Source: Bacilli bacterium
GTDB taxonomy: Bacteria > Bacillota_I > Bacilli_A > RFN20 > CAG-826
NCBI GenBank assembly: GCA_017429285.1
Contig: JAFRPF010000016.1
Location: 164,471-228,470 of the forward strand
DNA length: 64,000 nucleotides
Direction: 5' to 3'
Positions 54,928 to 62,630 of this stretch are shown here, piece by piece; within the stretch, counting starts at the first letter, position 1; the number at the start of each line of letters is the position of its first letter. Below the pieces are notes generated by a model. It worked only from the letters and a program-made list of their open reading frames with translations. It did no database searches and had not been told where the DNA came from. A program made the translations under genes and the position numbers.

Positions 54928-55998
54928 TTAATGATTTGGGTTAACGGATATCGGACCGTTATTACATAACACTGTGGTGGTCGCAGATTTATCTAACCAA
55001 TTACTACCACGAGTTATATATCTCCATTGTTCTTTACTACCAGCGTAATTGATGCGTTTAAGTTTTGGAGTATTAAAGAAACAATTTGGACCAATTTTCT
55101 TTACTGATAATGGGATAGACACAACTTTTAGTTTTAAACAGTTTGAGAAAGCGGCTTGTCCTAATTCTTCAATTCCATTAGGAATGGTCGCGATTTCAAG
55201 TTGGGTATTTTTCGCAAAGGCATGTCCACCGATCGAATCTAAACCAAGAGGTAAGGTATTACGAATGATACCATTATTAACTTCGTATGGTTTTGGTTGT
55301 TCTAAATGAACAATTTCAATATCTTCACGATAATATTTATTTTTTAAACCTGCTAAATAGCAGATTAACATTACTAACCACACTAAACCTGCACTTCCAG
55401 CGATAATGATATTGGGCCAGAAGACATATTGATAAGCGGAAATAGAGCCACCACTAATCGCGATTGATTTATCGATGGAATATTTTAAATAAAATCCTAA
55501 TCTCCAAGAATCTAATAACAAGAATCCATTTGCTAATAAAGCAAAGAAAGCGGTTAAAACAATGCCATTAGGATGATTAGATTTACCTCTAAATAATAAA
55601 ACTAGGCCTTGAATAAATAGAATGATGGCTAATAAAGCGGATAATAAATACCAGACAGCACCAGCATATAAATTTTCAACGACTAAATATTTTGCTAAGA
55701 CATTACTTCTTATAACGGAAGTGGCGTTACCATTAGCGATAATTGCTTGCCAGGAGATACCACCTTTTTGGAATAAGCCCATGATTAAACTCATGGCGTT
55801 AAGTTGGAAAACACCATTTGTGAAATTTACTTCTCCACTACCCGAATTAGCGTTAACACCAATGGAAAACCATTGAAAGAAAATGACTAAAACTAAAGGA
55901 ATGGCAACAGAAAGTAAACCTAAAATGCCAATGATTACATTAGCGGCATTATGTCTTTTGATGATTTTAACATTATTTAATATTGTCGCGTTTTCCAT
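54928..55998 (-). CDS. Four-TM membrane protein with C-terminal BspA-type leucine-rich repeats
   Basis: 356 residues. Membrane segments lie at about 20-45, 110-135, 145-165 and 195-215. Residues about 245-340 contain LRR_5/BspA-like units (IGGHAFAKNTQLEIATIPNG, LGQAAFSNCLKLKVVSIPLS, IGPNCFFNTPKLKRI). LRR_5 proteins usually are exported adhesins; here the repeats are joined to a multi-span membrane part and no signal peptide is seen, so the side on which the repeats lie is open. -10 TAAAAT ends 8 nt before the ATG, no Shine-Dalgarno. Function unknown. Confidence 0.8.
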   Translation of the reverse strand: MENATILNNVKIIKRHNAANVIIGILGLLSVAIPLVLVIFFQWFSIGVNANSGSGEVNFTNGVFQLNAMSLIMGLFQKGGISWQAIIANGNATSVIRSNVLAKYLVVENLYAGAVWYLLSALLAIILFIQGLVLLFRGKSNHPNGIVLTAFFALLANGFLLLDSWRLGFYLKYSIDKSIAISGGSISAYQYVFWPNIIIAGSAGLVWLVMLICYLAGLKNKYYREDIEIVHLEQPKPYEVNNGIIRNTLPLGLDSIGGHAFAKNTQLEIATIPNGIEELGQAAFSNCLKLKVVSIPLSVKKIGPNCFFNTPKLKRINYAGSKEQWRYITRGSNWLDKSATTTVLCNNGPISVNPNH

Positions 55999-56046
55999 AA
56001 CTTATATTTTAGAGGCCTTTTTATATAAATAAAAGTAATTTTATCG

Positions 56047-56391
56047 TTATTTAATAATTTTGATACCAATTCCTAATACTCCTCGCTCTTTAATCATCTC
56101 TTTTGAATAATAAAGTAGCATGTCATTTGGATCCGCTATTTCATCTTTTTCATACCCAAGTAAAGACTTATCGAAATGTTTATAAAGTTCTTCAAAATCA
56201 GAAAATTTGCTTACAGAAGTGACGATGACTTTAATTATTTCCTGGCTTTGATTGTTCTTAAAGATGATAAAATCATCCTTATTAATTTTATCTCGATTAT
56301 CTTTATTTAATCGCATTTCAATCTTCTTTTTACCTAGTTTAATCAAGCTAAAAGGAAGCGGATTTAAATTCATGTAATAAGTTTTAGCCAT
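56047..56391 (-). CDS. ASCH-domain protein
   Basis: 114 residues, single ASCH-type domain: MNLNPLPFSLIKLGKKKIEMRL, KINKDDFIIFKN, then LGIGIKII at the end. ASCH domains are RNA-binding beta barrels related to PUA; some hydrolyse modified nucleosides. One base separates it from the Sel1-repeat gene upstream (TAAAATG), so they are co-translated. Substrate unknown. An A/T-only inverted repeat follows, too weak to call a terminator. Confidence 0.82.
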   Translation of the reverse strand: MAKTYYMNLNPLPFSLIKLGKKKIEMRLNKDNRDKINKDDFIIFKNNQSQEIIKVIVTSVSKFSDFEELYKHFDKSLLGYEKDEIADPNDMLLYYSKEMIKERGVLGIGIKIIK

Positions 56392-56392
56392 T

Positions 56393-57217
56393 TTAGATAT
56401 TTTCGATTTGTAATTTATTAATTGCTAAATCAAATCCACCTTCTGCGGATTTTTTGAGCCAATACTTTGCTTTTTCTTTATCAACTGGCACAGAGATACC
56501 GTTTTCATAATAGATAGCGGCATTATACATCGCTCTAATATCCCCACTATTCGCACCTTTTAAATACCAATAGAAGGCTTGAGAATTATCTCTTTTAATT
56601 CCTTCACCTTTGGAATACATCACACCTAAATAATAGAAACACTCTTTTTCTTCTTCGTTTGCACCAGTGTAGAAATAATTAAATGCCTCTTCTAAATTCT
56701 TTTCTTCACCATATCCGTAATAGGCAAATGTGCCTAAACGATGATAGAAACCTTTTTCACCGAGATCTCCCGCTTTTAAATAGCATTCTTTTGCTAAGGA
56801 ATAATCTTGTTTACAACCGATTTCATGTTCGTAGAAATAGCCAAGCAAAAGCAAAGCTTTTCCATATGATTCTTCCGCGCTTTCTTTGACATAATTAAAA
56901 GCTTGAGGGAATTGATTGTGATGATAATAATAGATACCAATATTGTATTTAGCTTTGATATCACCATGTAAAGCCGCTCTTTCATAAAATTCACGAGCTT
57001 TAATTTGATTCTTATCACATCCAATTCCTTTCTCGTAATAATAACCAAGTTTTCTTTCCCCTTCTGGAGAATTATACAAGGTTGATTTGTGGACATATTT
57101 AAAAGCCTTGTCCATTTGACCTTCTTGTCGATAGTAATCGGCGAGTTTGATCATGGCTTTCACATCGCTTTGATCAGCTTTGGCGATGAGTGTGAGAAGT
57201 TCTTGTTCTGTAAGCAT
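56393..57217 (-). CDS. Sel1-repeat (TPR-like) protein
   Basis: 274 residues made of about seven Sel1-like repeats with the AxxxLGxxYxxGxG pattern (KLGYYYEKGIGCDKNQIKAR, LGVMYSKGEGIKRDNSQAF). No signal peptide is visible. Sel1 proteins are protein-interaction scaffolds. The partner is unknown, but the ASCH protein follows directly. Shine-Dalgarno GAGGTGAT. Co-transcribed with the ASCH gene. Confidence 0.88.
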   Translation of the reverse strand: MLTEQELLTLIAKADQSDVKAMIKLADYYRQEGQMDKAFKYVHKSTLYNSPEGERKLGYYYEKGIGCDKNQIKAREFYERAALHGDIKAKYNIGIYYYHHNQFPQAFNYVKESAEESYGKALLLLGYFYEHEIGCKQDYSLAKECYLKAGDLGEKGFYHRLGTFAYYGYGEEKNLEEAFNYFYTGANEEEKECFYYLGVMYSKGEGIKRDNSQAFYWYLKGANSGDIRAMYNAAIYYENGISVPVDKEKAKYWLKKSAEGGFDLAINKLQIENI

Positions 57218-57332
57218 ATTAAATCACCTCAATAATACCATACAACAAAATATAAAATATGTAAATAAAAAATTTTTAATTTTTTAAAATAATTTTCATA
57301 ACCTATAATAAAAATAAGCAAAACAATAAAAA

Positions 57333-57360
57333 AATAACTCCTCATTTTTGAAGAGCTATT
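57333..57360 (-). terminator. Terminator of the HAD gene, containing its stop codon
   Basis: An 11-bp stem (two G-T pairs) AATAGCTCTTC / GAGGAGTTATT with a 6-nt loop on the reverse strand, followed by TTTTTTTATTG. The TAG stop (57356-57358) lies inside the 5' arm. Confidence 0.85.
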
Positions 57361-57988
57361 CGAACAAATCTGTTAATTTATGAATTATTTTATAGTCTTT
57401 ATTAAAGGGTGCATTATTTTCGCGATCGATTAACACTGCATCTACGCCTGCGGAGATAGCGGAGAGCATATCGTTATTCCCATCCCCGACATAAACAACT
57501 TTTCTTTTATCGCCTTTATAATTAAATGCTTCAAGTCCTATTAAGATTGGATCTGGGTATGGTTTGAACCTTTGACACTCCTTATTCCCGATGATGACTT
57601 CAAAGACATTTGGGTCGATATCAAGAACCTTCAAGACCTCGATAACATGCTTTTTATTGTTACTAGTAACAATGCCCGCTTTTAAATTATGATCTTTTAG
57701 ATATTGTACAAATTTTTTGGTTTCTGGATAGCATTTACTTAATTCAATAGTTTTTTGATGATCTAAAGATTCATCGATAGTTTTACAAAATACTTCCCAA
57801 TGTTGTTTACTAGCCCCGAGTTTTTCATAACCGACATTTAAAGGAATACGAGAAAATTCTTCGGTTAATGAAGAATCCCACCTCACCCCAATACTCTCAT
57901 AAGAAGTTTTAAAAACATAATCTAAAGAGGGTAAAGTGTCTAATAATGTTCCATCAAAATCAAATAAGTATAAATCGTATTTTTTCAT
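57356..57988 (-). CDS. HAD-superfamily phosphatase (PpaX/Gph-like)
   Basis: 210 residues. Motif I DFDGTLLDT with the nucleophile Asp, motif II TSNN, motif IV VGDGNNDM, and a helical cap between residues 20 and 90. Size fits pyrophosphatase PpaX or phosphoglycolate phosphatase. The substrate cannot be assigned by eye. Monocistronic: own terminator, and TATATT 11 nt before the ATG, no Shine-Dalgarno. Confidence 0.9.
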   Translation of the reverse strand: MKKYDLYLFDFDGTLLDTLPSLDYVFKTSYESIGVRWDSSLTEEFSRIPLNVGYEKLGASKQHWEVFCKTIDESLDHQKTIELSKCYPETKKFVQYLKDHNLKAGIVTSNNKKHVIEVLKVLDIDPNVFEVIIGNKECQRFKPYPDPILIGLEAFNYKGDKRKVVYVGDGNNDMLSAISAGVDAVLIDRENNAPFNKDYKIIHKLTDLFE

Positions 57989-58031
57989 GACTAAAAGTAA
58001 TATAAAGGAATTAGTTATCTTTTACAAGAAA

Positions 58032-58053
58032 AGGCGATGGACAACCACCGCCT
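58032..58053 (-). terminator. Terminator of the three-gene YCG-repeat operon
   Basis: AGGCGGTGG / CCATCGCCT (one G-T) with a TTGT loop on the reverse strand, followed by TTTCTTGT. It lies 7 nt past the stop at 58061. Confidence 0.85.
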
Positions 58054-58060
58054 CATCATT

Positions 58061-59092
58061 TTATTTATCAGTATATGTGAATTCGTATACTTTTAGACCG
58101 ATATTACCGTGTCCATACATCTTACCATTATTACAGATGGTGATGTTTTCAAATTCGTCATATTGACCGAATTCTTTACCGAGATCTAGATATTCTTTGA
58201 TAATCGTTTTATTTTCTAGATCAACCACTCTCATACGAGGGGTTTTATCAGGATGAACCTCAGGTTTATAGTGGAAAGAGAAGGTTTGATATAAATGGCT
58301 ATGAGAGATAAATCCACCTTGTGTCGCAGTCTCGCTTGGAAGCTCAAATGTATCCATAGCGTCATCAATATTAAGTTCCACGTCTTTTTCACGATAATCA
58401 GGTAATGGGAATGTGTAATAAACAAGTTTATTATCATCAGACTTCATATAGGAATTTTTGGTGTATCCAGAATAATAGATTAATCCACTTTCATAATCAA
58501 AATAAGAATTTGGATAGTAAACCTTTTTTTCTGGTGGGAAGGTTAAAGTTAATCTAGTTACTTCTTCTATTACATAGCTTCCTGCTTTCTCATATAAACG
58601 GAAACCGATAGTTGCATGAACTGGAGCGTTTTCCATAGAAATATAAAGGATTGGAAACTTATCAGTAGAGACATAAAAATCATATCCAAACCAACAAGTA
58701 TTGCAGTGATAATCAGTATTAGTTTGATTAGTGATAATTGTGTGTTCCACTTTATTTCTATTCATATCATAGATTAATAAAGCGTCGAAGTTATTGGAAC
58801 ATAAGACGTAATAATTATCATAACAAGCTGCACCTTGATAATTAGTGACATAAGAAACATCCATTAATTTAAATAATGGATTGATACCTGTTAATTTAAA
58901 AGAAGAATCCTCAACTGGTAATTCGTTACCGAAGAAATAGAGGTTATTGTAATGCACTCTTCCTTTGAAAAGGAATCTTCCGGTATAGATTAAAGAAGGA
59001 ATAAGAATAGTTAATATAACAATCACATGATAACGTGAGAAGAAATAGCCTAGTTTCTTTAGAAAGGCTTTGAATTTTTCTTTATTTGACAT
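58061..59092 (-). CDS. Membrane-anchored extracytoplasmic protein of unknown function
   Basis: 343 residues. A Lys-rich start and one N-terminal membrane helix (about 22-45) are followed by a large, Tyr-rich, beta-predicted domain. Phrases such as CYDNYYVLCSNNFDALLIYD and GLIYYSGYTK recur in propeller-like spacing, so a beta-propeller or similar fold is possible; I cannot assign a family. Five Cys are present, including CNTC. It overlaps the six-TM gene by 11 bp. Last gene of the YCG-repeat operon. Confidence 0.75.
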   Translation of the reverse strand: MSNKEKFKAFLKKLGYFFSRYHVIVILTILIPSLIYTGRFLFKGRVHYNNLYFFGNELPVEDSSFKLTGINPLFKLMDVSYVTNYQGAACYDNYYVLCSNNFDALLIYDMNRNKVEHTIITNQTNTDYHCNTCWFGYDFYVSTDKFPILYISMENAPVHATIGFRLYEKAGSYVIEEVTRLTLTFPPEKKVYYPNSYFDYESGLIYYSGYTKNSYMKSDDNKLVYYTFPLPDYREKDVELNIDDAMDTFELPSETATQGGFISHSHLYQTFSFHYKPEVHPDKTPRMRVVDLENKTIIKEYLDLGKEFGQYDEFENITICNNGKMYGHGNIGLKVYEFTYTDK

Positions 59093-59774
59093 CTTCTAAG
59101 CCCTCCTTTTTATATTTGATTTTTAAATAGTGATTGGCGCTGATAACCATCGCTAATGTAAAAGCATATATTAAGAAGGTGAATCCCCAGTATGAATATA
59201 GGAATATTCTTCTCGCTAAGATGTTACTCATCACCATTTTTGTGCCAGTAAAATAATCGCAAACATCCATGAGGATATATAAAACGACAAAGATGATAGA
59301 GCCGATAAGCGCTCTTTTTTTACCGGTTAGGAAATGATATTTATCAAAGATTAAATATGTTCCATAAAAGAATAAGAGCAAAGTAAGAGCAAACATGATA
59401 TCTGCACTCCACTCTAAACCCTTGCCTAAAGCAATATAAAATTCATTAGTGTTGCTTTTACATAGATCAACAATAAACATTAATAAGCTATGTATACATA
59501 AGGAAAGAAGCGAAAAGAAAAAATATTTGTTGAGTTTTCTTACAAACATTAGTCCGATGAAAAATAGAACATAAGCGATTGGTAAAAAGATTGCAAAAAG
59601 AGATATCCAAACAGGTACACCATTAATAGAGGTAGCAAAAGATAAGGTAGAAATTGATAAACAAATAGCGCCTGCTAAAAAGAGGTTGAGGAGTTTTTTA
59701 AAGGAGGATAATTCCTTTTTTTGTTCATCAGTATAAGTATTTTGTTGATTTAAAATAGCTTCCATATTAAGCAA
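59082..59774 (-). CDS. Six-TM integral membrane protein of unknown function
   Basis: 230 residues. Hydrophobic segments at about 30-50, 55-85, 90-110, 125-148, 160-178 and 190-215, with short loops and Lys-rich ends. No transporter motif recognised. Start ATG overlaps the repeat protein gene by 8 bp; the stop overlaps the next gene by 11 bp. Tight coupling in the operon suggests that the three products form one complex. Confidence 0.75.
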   Translation of the reverse strand: MLNMEAILNQQNTYTDEQKKELSSFKKLLNLFLAGAICLSISTLSFATSINGVPVWISLFAIFLPIAYVLFFIGLMFVRKLNKYFFFSLLSLCIHSLLMFIVDLCKSNTNEFYIALGKGLEWSADIMFALTLLLFFYGTYLIFDKYHFLTGKKRALIGSIIFVVLYILMDVCDYFTGTKMVMSNILARRIFLYSYWGFTFLIYAFTLAMVISANHYLKIKYKKEGLEDVK

Positions 59775-60108
59775 ATAAAATAGCGAATATTGCCATTAAT
59801 TGGGCGTTAGAAACAAAGCCATCGATCTCATAGAGATTCATGCCACAATATTCTCTAATTTTACCCATTGAATATTCATATATTGTTGGACCACAATATC
59901 TTCTAATTTTGCCGTTATCGACTTCTAAAAGTATGGGGCCACAATATCTTTTGATGTATTTACCATCAATTTCAAAAAGTGTTCTACCGCAGTATTCTTT
60001 GACGTATTTACCATCGACTTCATATAAAGCCTTGCCGCAGTATTCTCTAATATATCGTCCATCAACATCTAATAAAGCTGGACCACAATATCTTCTTAAC
60101 TTTGCCAT
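59767..60108 (-). CDS. Six-fold 16-residue YCG repeat protein
   Basis: 113 residues. Six tandem units of exactly 16 residues with consensus R-(R/E)-Y-C-G-x-x-L-x-E-(V/I)-D-G-x-Y-I (for example REYCGKALYEVDGKYV), encoded by 48-bp units. Tyr-Cys-Gly is invariant in all six copies. The C-terminus (AQLMAIFAILFA) is hydrophobic. No family recognised; the period and Gly/Asp turns suggest stacked beta hairpins with a ladder of Cys that could bind metal. Promoter TATAAT at 60132-60137 and Shine-Dalgarno AAAGG. First gene of the operon. Confidence 0.78.
   Translation of the reverse strand: MAKLRRYCGPALLDVDGRYIREYCGKALYEVDGKYVKEYCGRTLFEIDGKYIKRYCGPILLEVDNGKIRRYCGPTIYEYSMGKIREYCGMNLYEIDGFVSNAQLMAIFAILFA
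59801..60100 (-). repeat. 48-bp tandem coding repeat, six units
   Basis: In-frame diverged tandem units inside the YCG-repeat gene. The triplets for Tyr-Cys-Gly recur every 48 bp. Copies differ at many third positions, so the repeats are old, not a recent slippage product. Confidence 0.8.
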
Positions 60109-60155
60109 AATAAAATTACCTTTATGGAAATATTATAATATTTTTCAAAAAACAA

Positions 60156-60989
60156 TTAAGATGATATTTTTTTTGAATGATTGTAGATAGGTTCATAAAT
60201 ATTAGTGCCTTTTTTAATACCCGCTAGTTCAACCATCGCTTCATGACATCTTTTCATCAAATCGATTTCTTCTTCTTTAACATCAAGATTCTCGTTAGCA
60301 AAAATTGGTTTACCAATATTTAAATTAAATAAGGCTATCTGTTTAAAGATCACTCTTCTAATAAAGCCTGGTTTTCTATTAGAAAAAGCATATGGAATAA
60401 CCGGTTTGTTATTCTTTATAGCAATAGAGGCAAAGCCGTCTTTAAAAGGTCTAATCGGTTGATAAAACTCCCACATACTACCTTCTGGATAGATCTGCAA
60501 GATTCCTCCATCGTTTAATAATTTAGATATTGTATTAGAAAAGGCTATCGTTCCTTTAATGTTGTTAACAGGGATTGGTATACCACCGACATAACGCATT
60601 AACGTCCCATTTTCACCATTGATGTTTTTATCCCAAACAATGACATTTGGCCAACGGTAATTTCTTAATGTAGACATAATACAAATATAATCCCAAAGAT
60701 GAATATGGTTAGAGATGGTAACGACACCATTTTTGATAAGCTTTTTATTATTTTTAAGATTCTTTTTTCCAGTGACCTTTAGACCTAATCTAATATAAGC
60801 CGCAGGAAACACTAACACTCTTAATAAAAACCTAACCCACCATCTCACAAATCTAAAAGATTTGCTGGTTTCAATATAATGATAATTTTCATCAAAAATA
60901 ATCCCACGATTTTTCTTCACTACTAGATAGTGAGAAGACGTATCTTCTGGATAAGGATATTTATTTTTAGTATCAGGAACAAAAACCAT
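60156..60989 (-). CDS. Second PlsC-family acyltransferase
   Basis: 277 residues. HX4D motif within NHIHLWDYI and substrate motif YPEGSMWEF in place of the usual FPEGTR; an N-terminal hydrophobic segment around 50-75. Divergent from plsC at 26003, so it may acylate a different lipid. The box TATAAT ends 7 nt before the ATG with no Shine-Dalgarno, a clear leaderless case. Upstream of the YCG-repeat operon in the same direction but without a visible terminator between them. Confidence 0.87.
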   Translation of the reverse strand: MVFVPDTKNKYPYPEDTSSHYLVVKKNRGIIFDENYHYIETSKSFRFVRWWVRFLLRVLVFPAAYIRLGLKVTGKKNLKNNKKLIKNGVVTISNHIHLWDYICIMSTLRNYRWPNVIVWDKNINGENGTLMRYVGGIPIPVNNIKGTIAFSNTISKLLNDGGILQIYPEGSMWEFYQPIRPFKDGFASIAIKNNKPVIPYAFSNRKPGFIRRVIFKQIALFNLNIGKPIFANENLDVKEEEIDLMKRCHEAMVELAGIKKGTNIYEPIYNHSKKISS

Positions 60990-61001
60990 GTTTAAATTAT
61001 A
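60990..61001 (-). promoter_or_regulatory. -10 box of the second PlsC gene
   Basis: TATAAT at 60996-61001 on the reverse strand, then TTAAAC and the ATG. It predicts a leaderless mRNA. Confidence 0.6.
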
Positions 61002-61059
61002 TCTTTTTATTGATGCTATCTAAAGAATTTTAGATGAAATACAATCATGTTAAAGGAAA

Positions 61060-62361
61060 TTAAACATTTGATGAGGCGTTATATTTTTCTTTTACTTCAT
61101 CATATCGATTAATTTGCCTAAATACATGATTATAAAAATCTGAGAAATTATATAAGCCTTGTTCATTATTTTGCATATATTTGAATTGTAGTTGAACAAT
61201 TGTAGGCGAATGATCTAAATCTAACATAGAAACATTTCTTAATTGATCAACGTTTTGATACACCAAGAAAACACCGACATAACTCATACCGTTTTTATCT
61301 TCATATACATTAAAAGTAAGCTTTGCGCCTATCGGAGTTTTTCTTTCTAAAGAATTAGGTAATTCAAAATCTTTAACATATAACGCAGATAAAACGGAAT
61401 TGATGTTAGAGTCATGGCCGCATAAGAATGTTAACTTATTAAAAGGGGCGTTATTTATTTGTTCTAATAAAGGACGAGCGACGTTTACACTCACCAAAGG
61501 TGAAGAAAATAAAACATCACCATACAAATCTTTGATTTCGGTTATCTTCTTCCAGTCTTTTAAAGATAATTTATGACCAAATGCTGCTTTTTTAGTGTCC
61601 ATTTCTTCATAATATTGAAGAGTTAAAGCGTCACTGACACTACAGCCATTTTTTAAACTTCCAGTGAGATAAGGTTCTTTATTTAATTCGAGATGAACTT
61701 CTGTATCGTCAGTTTTAAATTCTGTGAATTCACCACTTTTATATAATTCAGATTTCTTAAAATCGATGGTTTTAGATAATAAGGAATAATTATCTTTTAA
61801 TTCTTCTATGCTTTTAGCATACATTTCATTGATTTCTTTTTTAGCAGCTTCGATATAACTATCAGAAATAAATGTTAACTGCGGATTAAAAACTGGATCC
61901 ATAGTATCTAAAGGAACATTTATATGGATTTCTGGATTCATAGTTGGTAATAATCCAGAAGCAAAATATCTAGCTGTGGCCATCGTTCTTTGCTTTGCGT
62001 TTGCGTAGAAATAGCTATCAAATTCTTGATCTTTAAAATCATCACTTAATATTCCTTCTTTTTCAAACCATTTACGGTAATATTGACCCATCGCTACTTC
62101 TAAGGCTCCACCTTTAATTGACAATTCACTTGGTTTAGAGGTCCAATTGTACCAACTATGAGGGGTAATTTTACCTAAAGTAGAATCACTACCACTAAGT
62201 GGTGAACGGATGTTATGACGGCTTAAAATGATCGAACGAACTAAATGATATCCATCAATCGACATCGTATAATTGACACTTTTCTCACTCTTATTAGCGC
62301 AGCCAAATAAAAAGGAAGAAATTAAGATAATTGATAAAATATTAAGAATAGTTTTTTTTAT
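61060..62361 (-). CDS. Histidine-phosphatase lipoprotein (acid phosphatase/phytase-like), probable ATA start
   Basis: Phosphatase of the histidine acid phosphatase branch: RHNIRSPLSG is the RHGxRxP-type catalytic motif and CGHDSNI carries the HD proton donor. The first ATG (62265) has no Shine-Dalgarno. In-frame codons upstream encode a full lipoprotein signal: KKTILNILSIILISSF then LFGC, with lipobox Cys21 if the ATA codon at 62359-62361 is the start. No ATG, GTG or TTG is available between that ATA and the in-frame TAA just before it. The protein is 433 residues from ATA, 401 from ATG. Substrate could be a phosphate ester outside the cell. Non-standard start, sequence error or recent decay are all possible. 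Confidence 0.75.
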   Translation of the reverse strand: MKKTILNILSIILISSFLFGCANKSEKSVNYTMSIDGYHLVRSIILSRHNIRSPLSGSDSTLGKITPHSWYNWTSKPSELSIKGGALEVAMGQYYRKWFEKEGILSDDFKDQEFDSYFYANAKQRTMATARYFASGLLPTMNPEIHINVPLDTMDPVFNPQLTFISDSYIEAAKKEINEMYAKSIEELKDNYSLLSKTIDFKKSELYKSGEFTEFKTDDTEVHLELNKEPYLTGSLKNGCSVSDALTLQYYEEMDTKKAAFGHKLSLKDWKKITEIKDLYGDVLFSSPLVSVNVARPLLEQINNAPFNKLTFLCGHDSNINSVLSALYVKDFELPNSLERKTPIGAKLTFNVYEDKNGMSYVGVFLVYQNVDQLRNVSMLDLDHSPTIVQLQFKYMQNNEQGLYNFSDFYNHVFRQINRYDEVKEKYNASSNV

Positions 62362-62427
62362 ATATTTTTATACCTTTCTCACTAATAAGTATTTTAATAC
62401 TTTCTCACTTATTATCATAAAATAAAA

Positions 62428-62454
62428 AAGTAACGAACTATAAATTCGTCACTT
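62428..62454 (-). terminator. Orphan terminator upstream of the phosphatase gene
   Basis: AAGTGACGAA / TTCGTTACTT, a 10-bp stem with one G-T on the reverse strand and a 7-nt loop, followed by TTTTTATTTTATG. It is not the degV terminator, which lies further upstream. Confidence 0.75.
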
Positions 62455-62508
62455 TGTTTTTAAAATTATTGGTCTATATCGAACTTTTTTATTTATCTCA
62501 CAATTCAT
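62449..62508 (-). other. Possible 19-residue ORF ending in the orphan terminator
   Basis: ATG at 62508 reads MNCEINKKVRYRPIILKTK and stops with TGA inside the terminator hairpin. No Shine-Dalgarno. It may be a leader peptide, the end of a decayed gene, or chance. Confidence 0.2.
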
Positions 62509-62596
62509 TCTTTAATCTAAAAGATATATTACTTTGAAAAATAGCAACAAAAAATTGTTAAACTGCCATTGCTTCAAAACATATAGACAATTTAAA

Positions 62597-62614
62597 AGCC
62601 CACCGAAGTGAGCC
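62597..62614 (-). terminator. Terminator of degV
   Basis: GGCTCAC / GTGGGCT (two G-T) with a TTCG tetraloop on the reverse strand, followed by TTTAAATT. It lies 17 nt past the stop. Confidence 0.82.
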
Positions 62615-62630
62615 TATAAAATATGATTTA

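Larger units (their letters stand above)
62362..62630. other. Intergenic region between the phosphatase and degV
   Basis: 269 bp with two reverse-strand terminators (62428-62454 and 62597-62614), a 17-codon in-frame uORF (62368-62418) that ends just before the phosphatase signal peptide, and a 20-codon ORF (62449-62508). A direct repeat of TGAGAAAG lies near 62375-62408. No promoter of good quality was found. Confidence 0.5.

Noticed and set aside
59801..60100. CRISPR-like or other mobile repeat array in the 48-bp repeats
   Set aside because: The repeats are in frame, diverged at third positions and encode a constant 16-residue motif, with no spacers. No cas genes are in the window.
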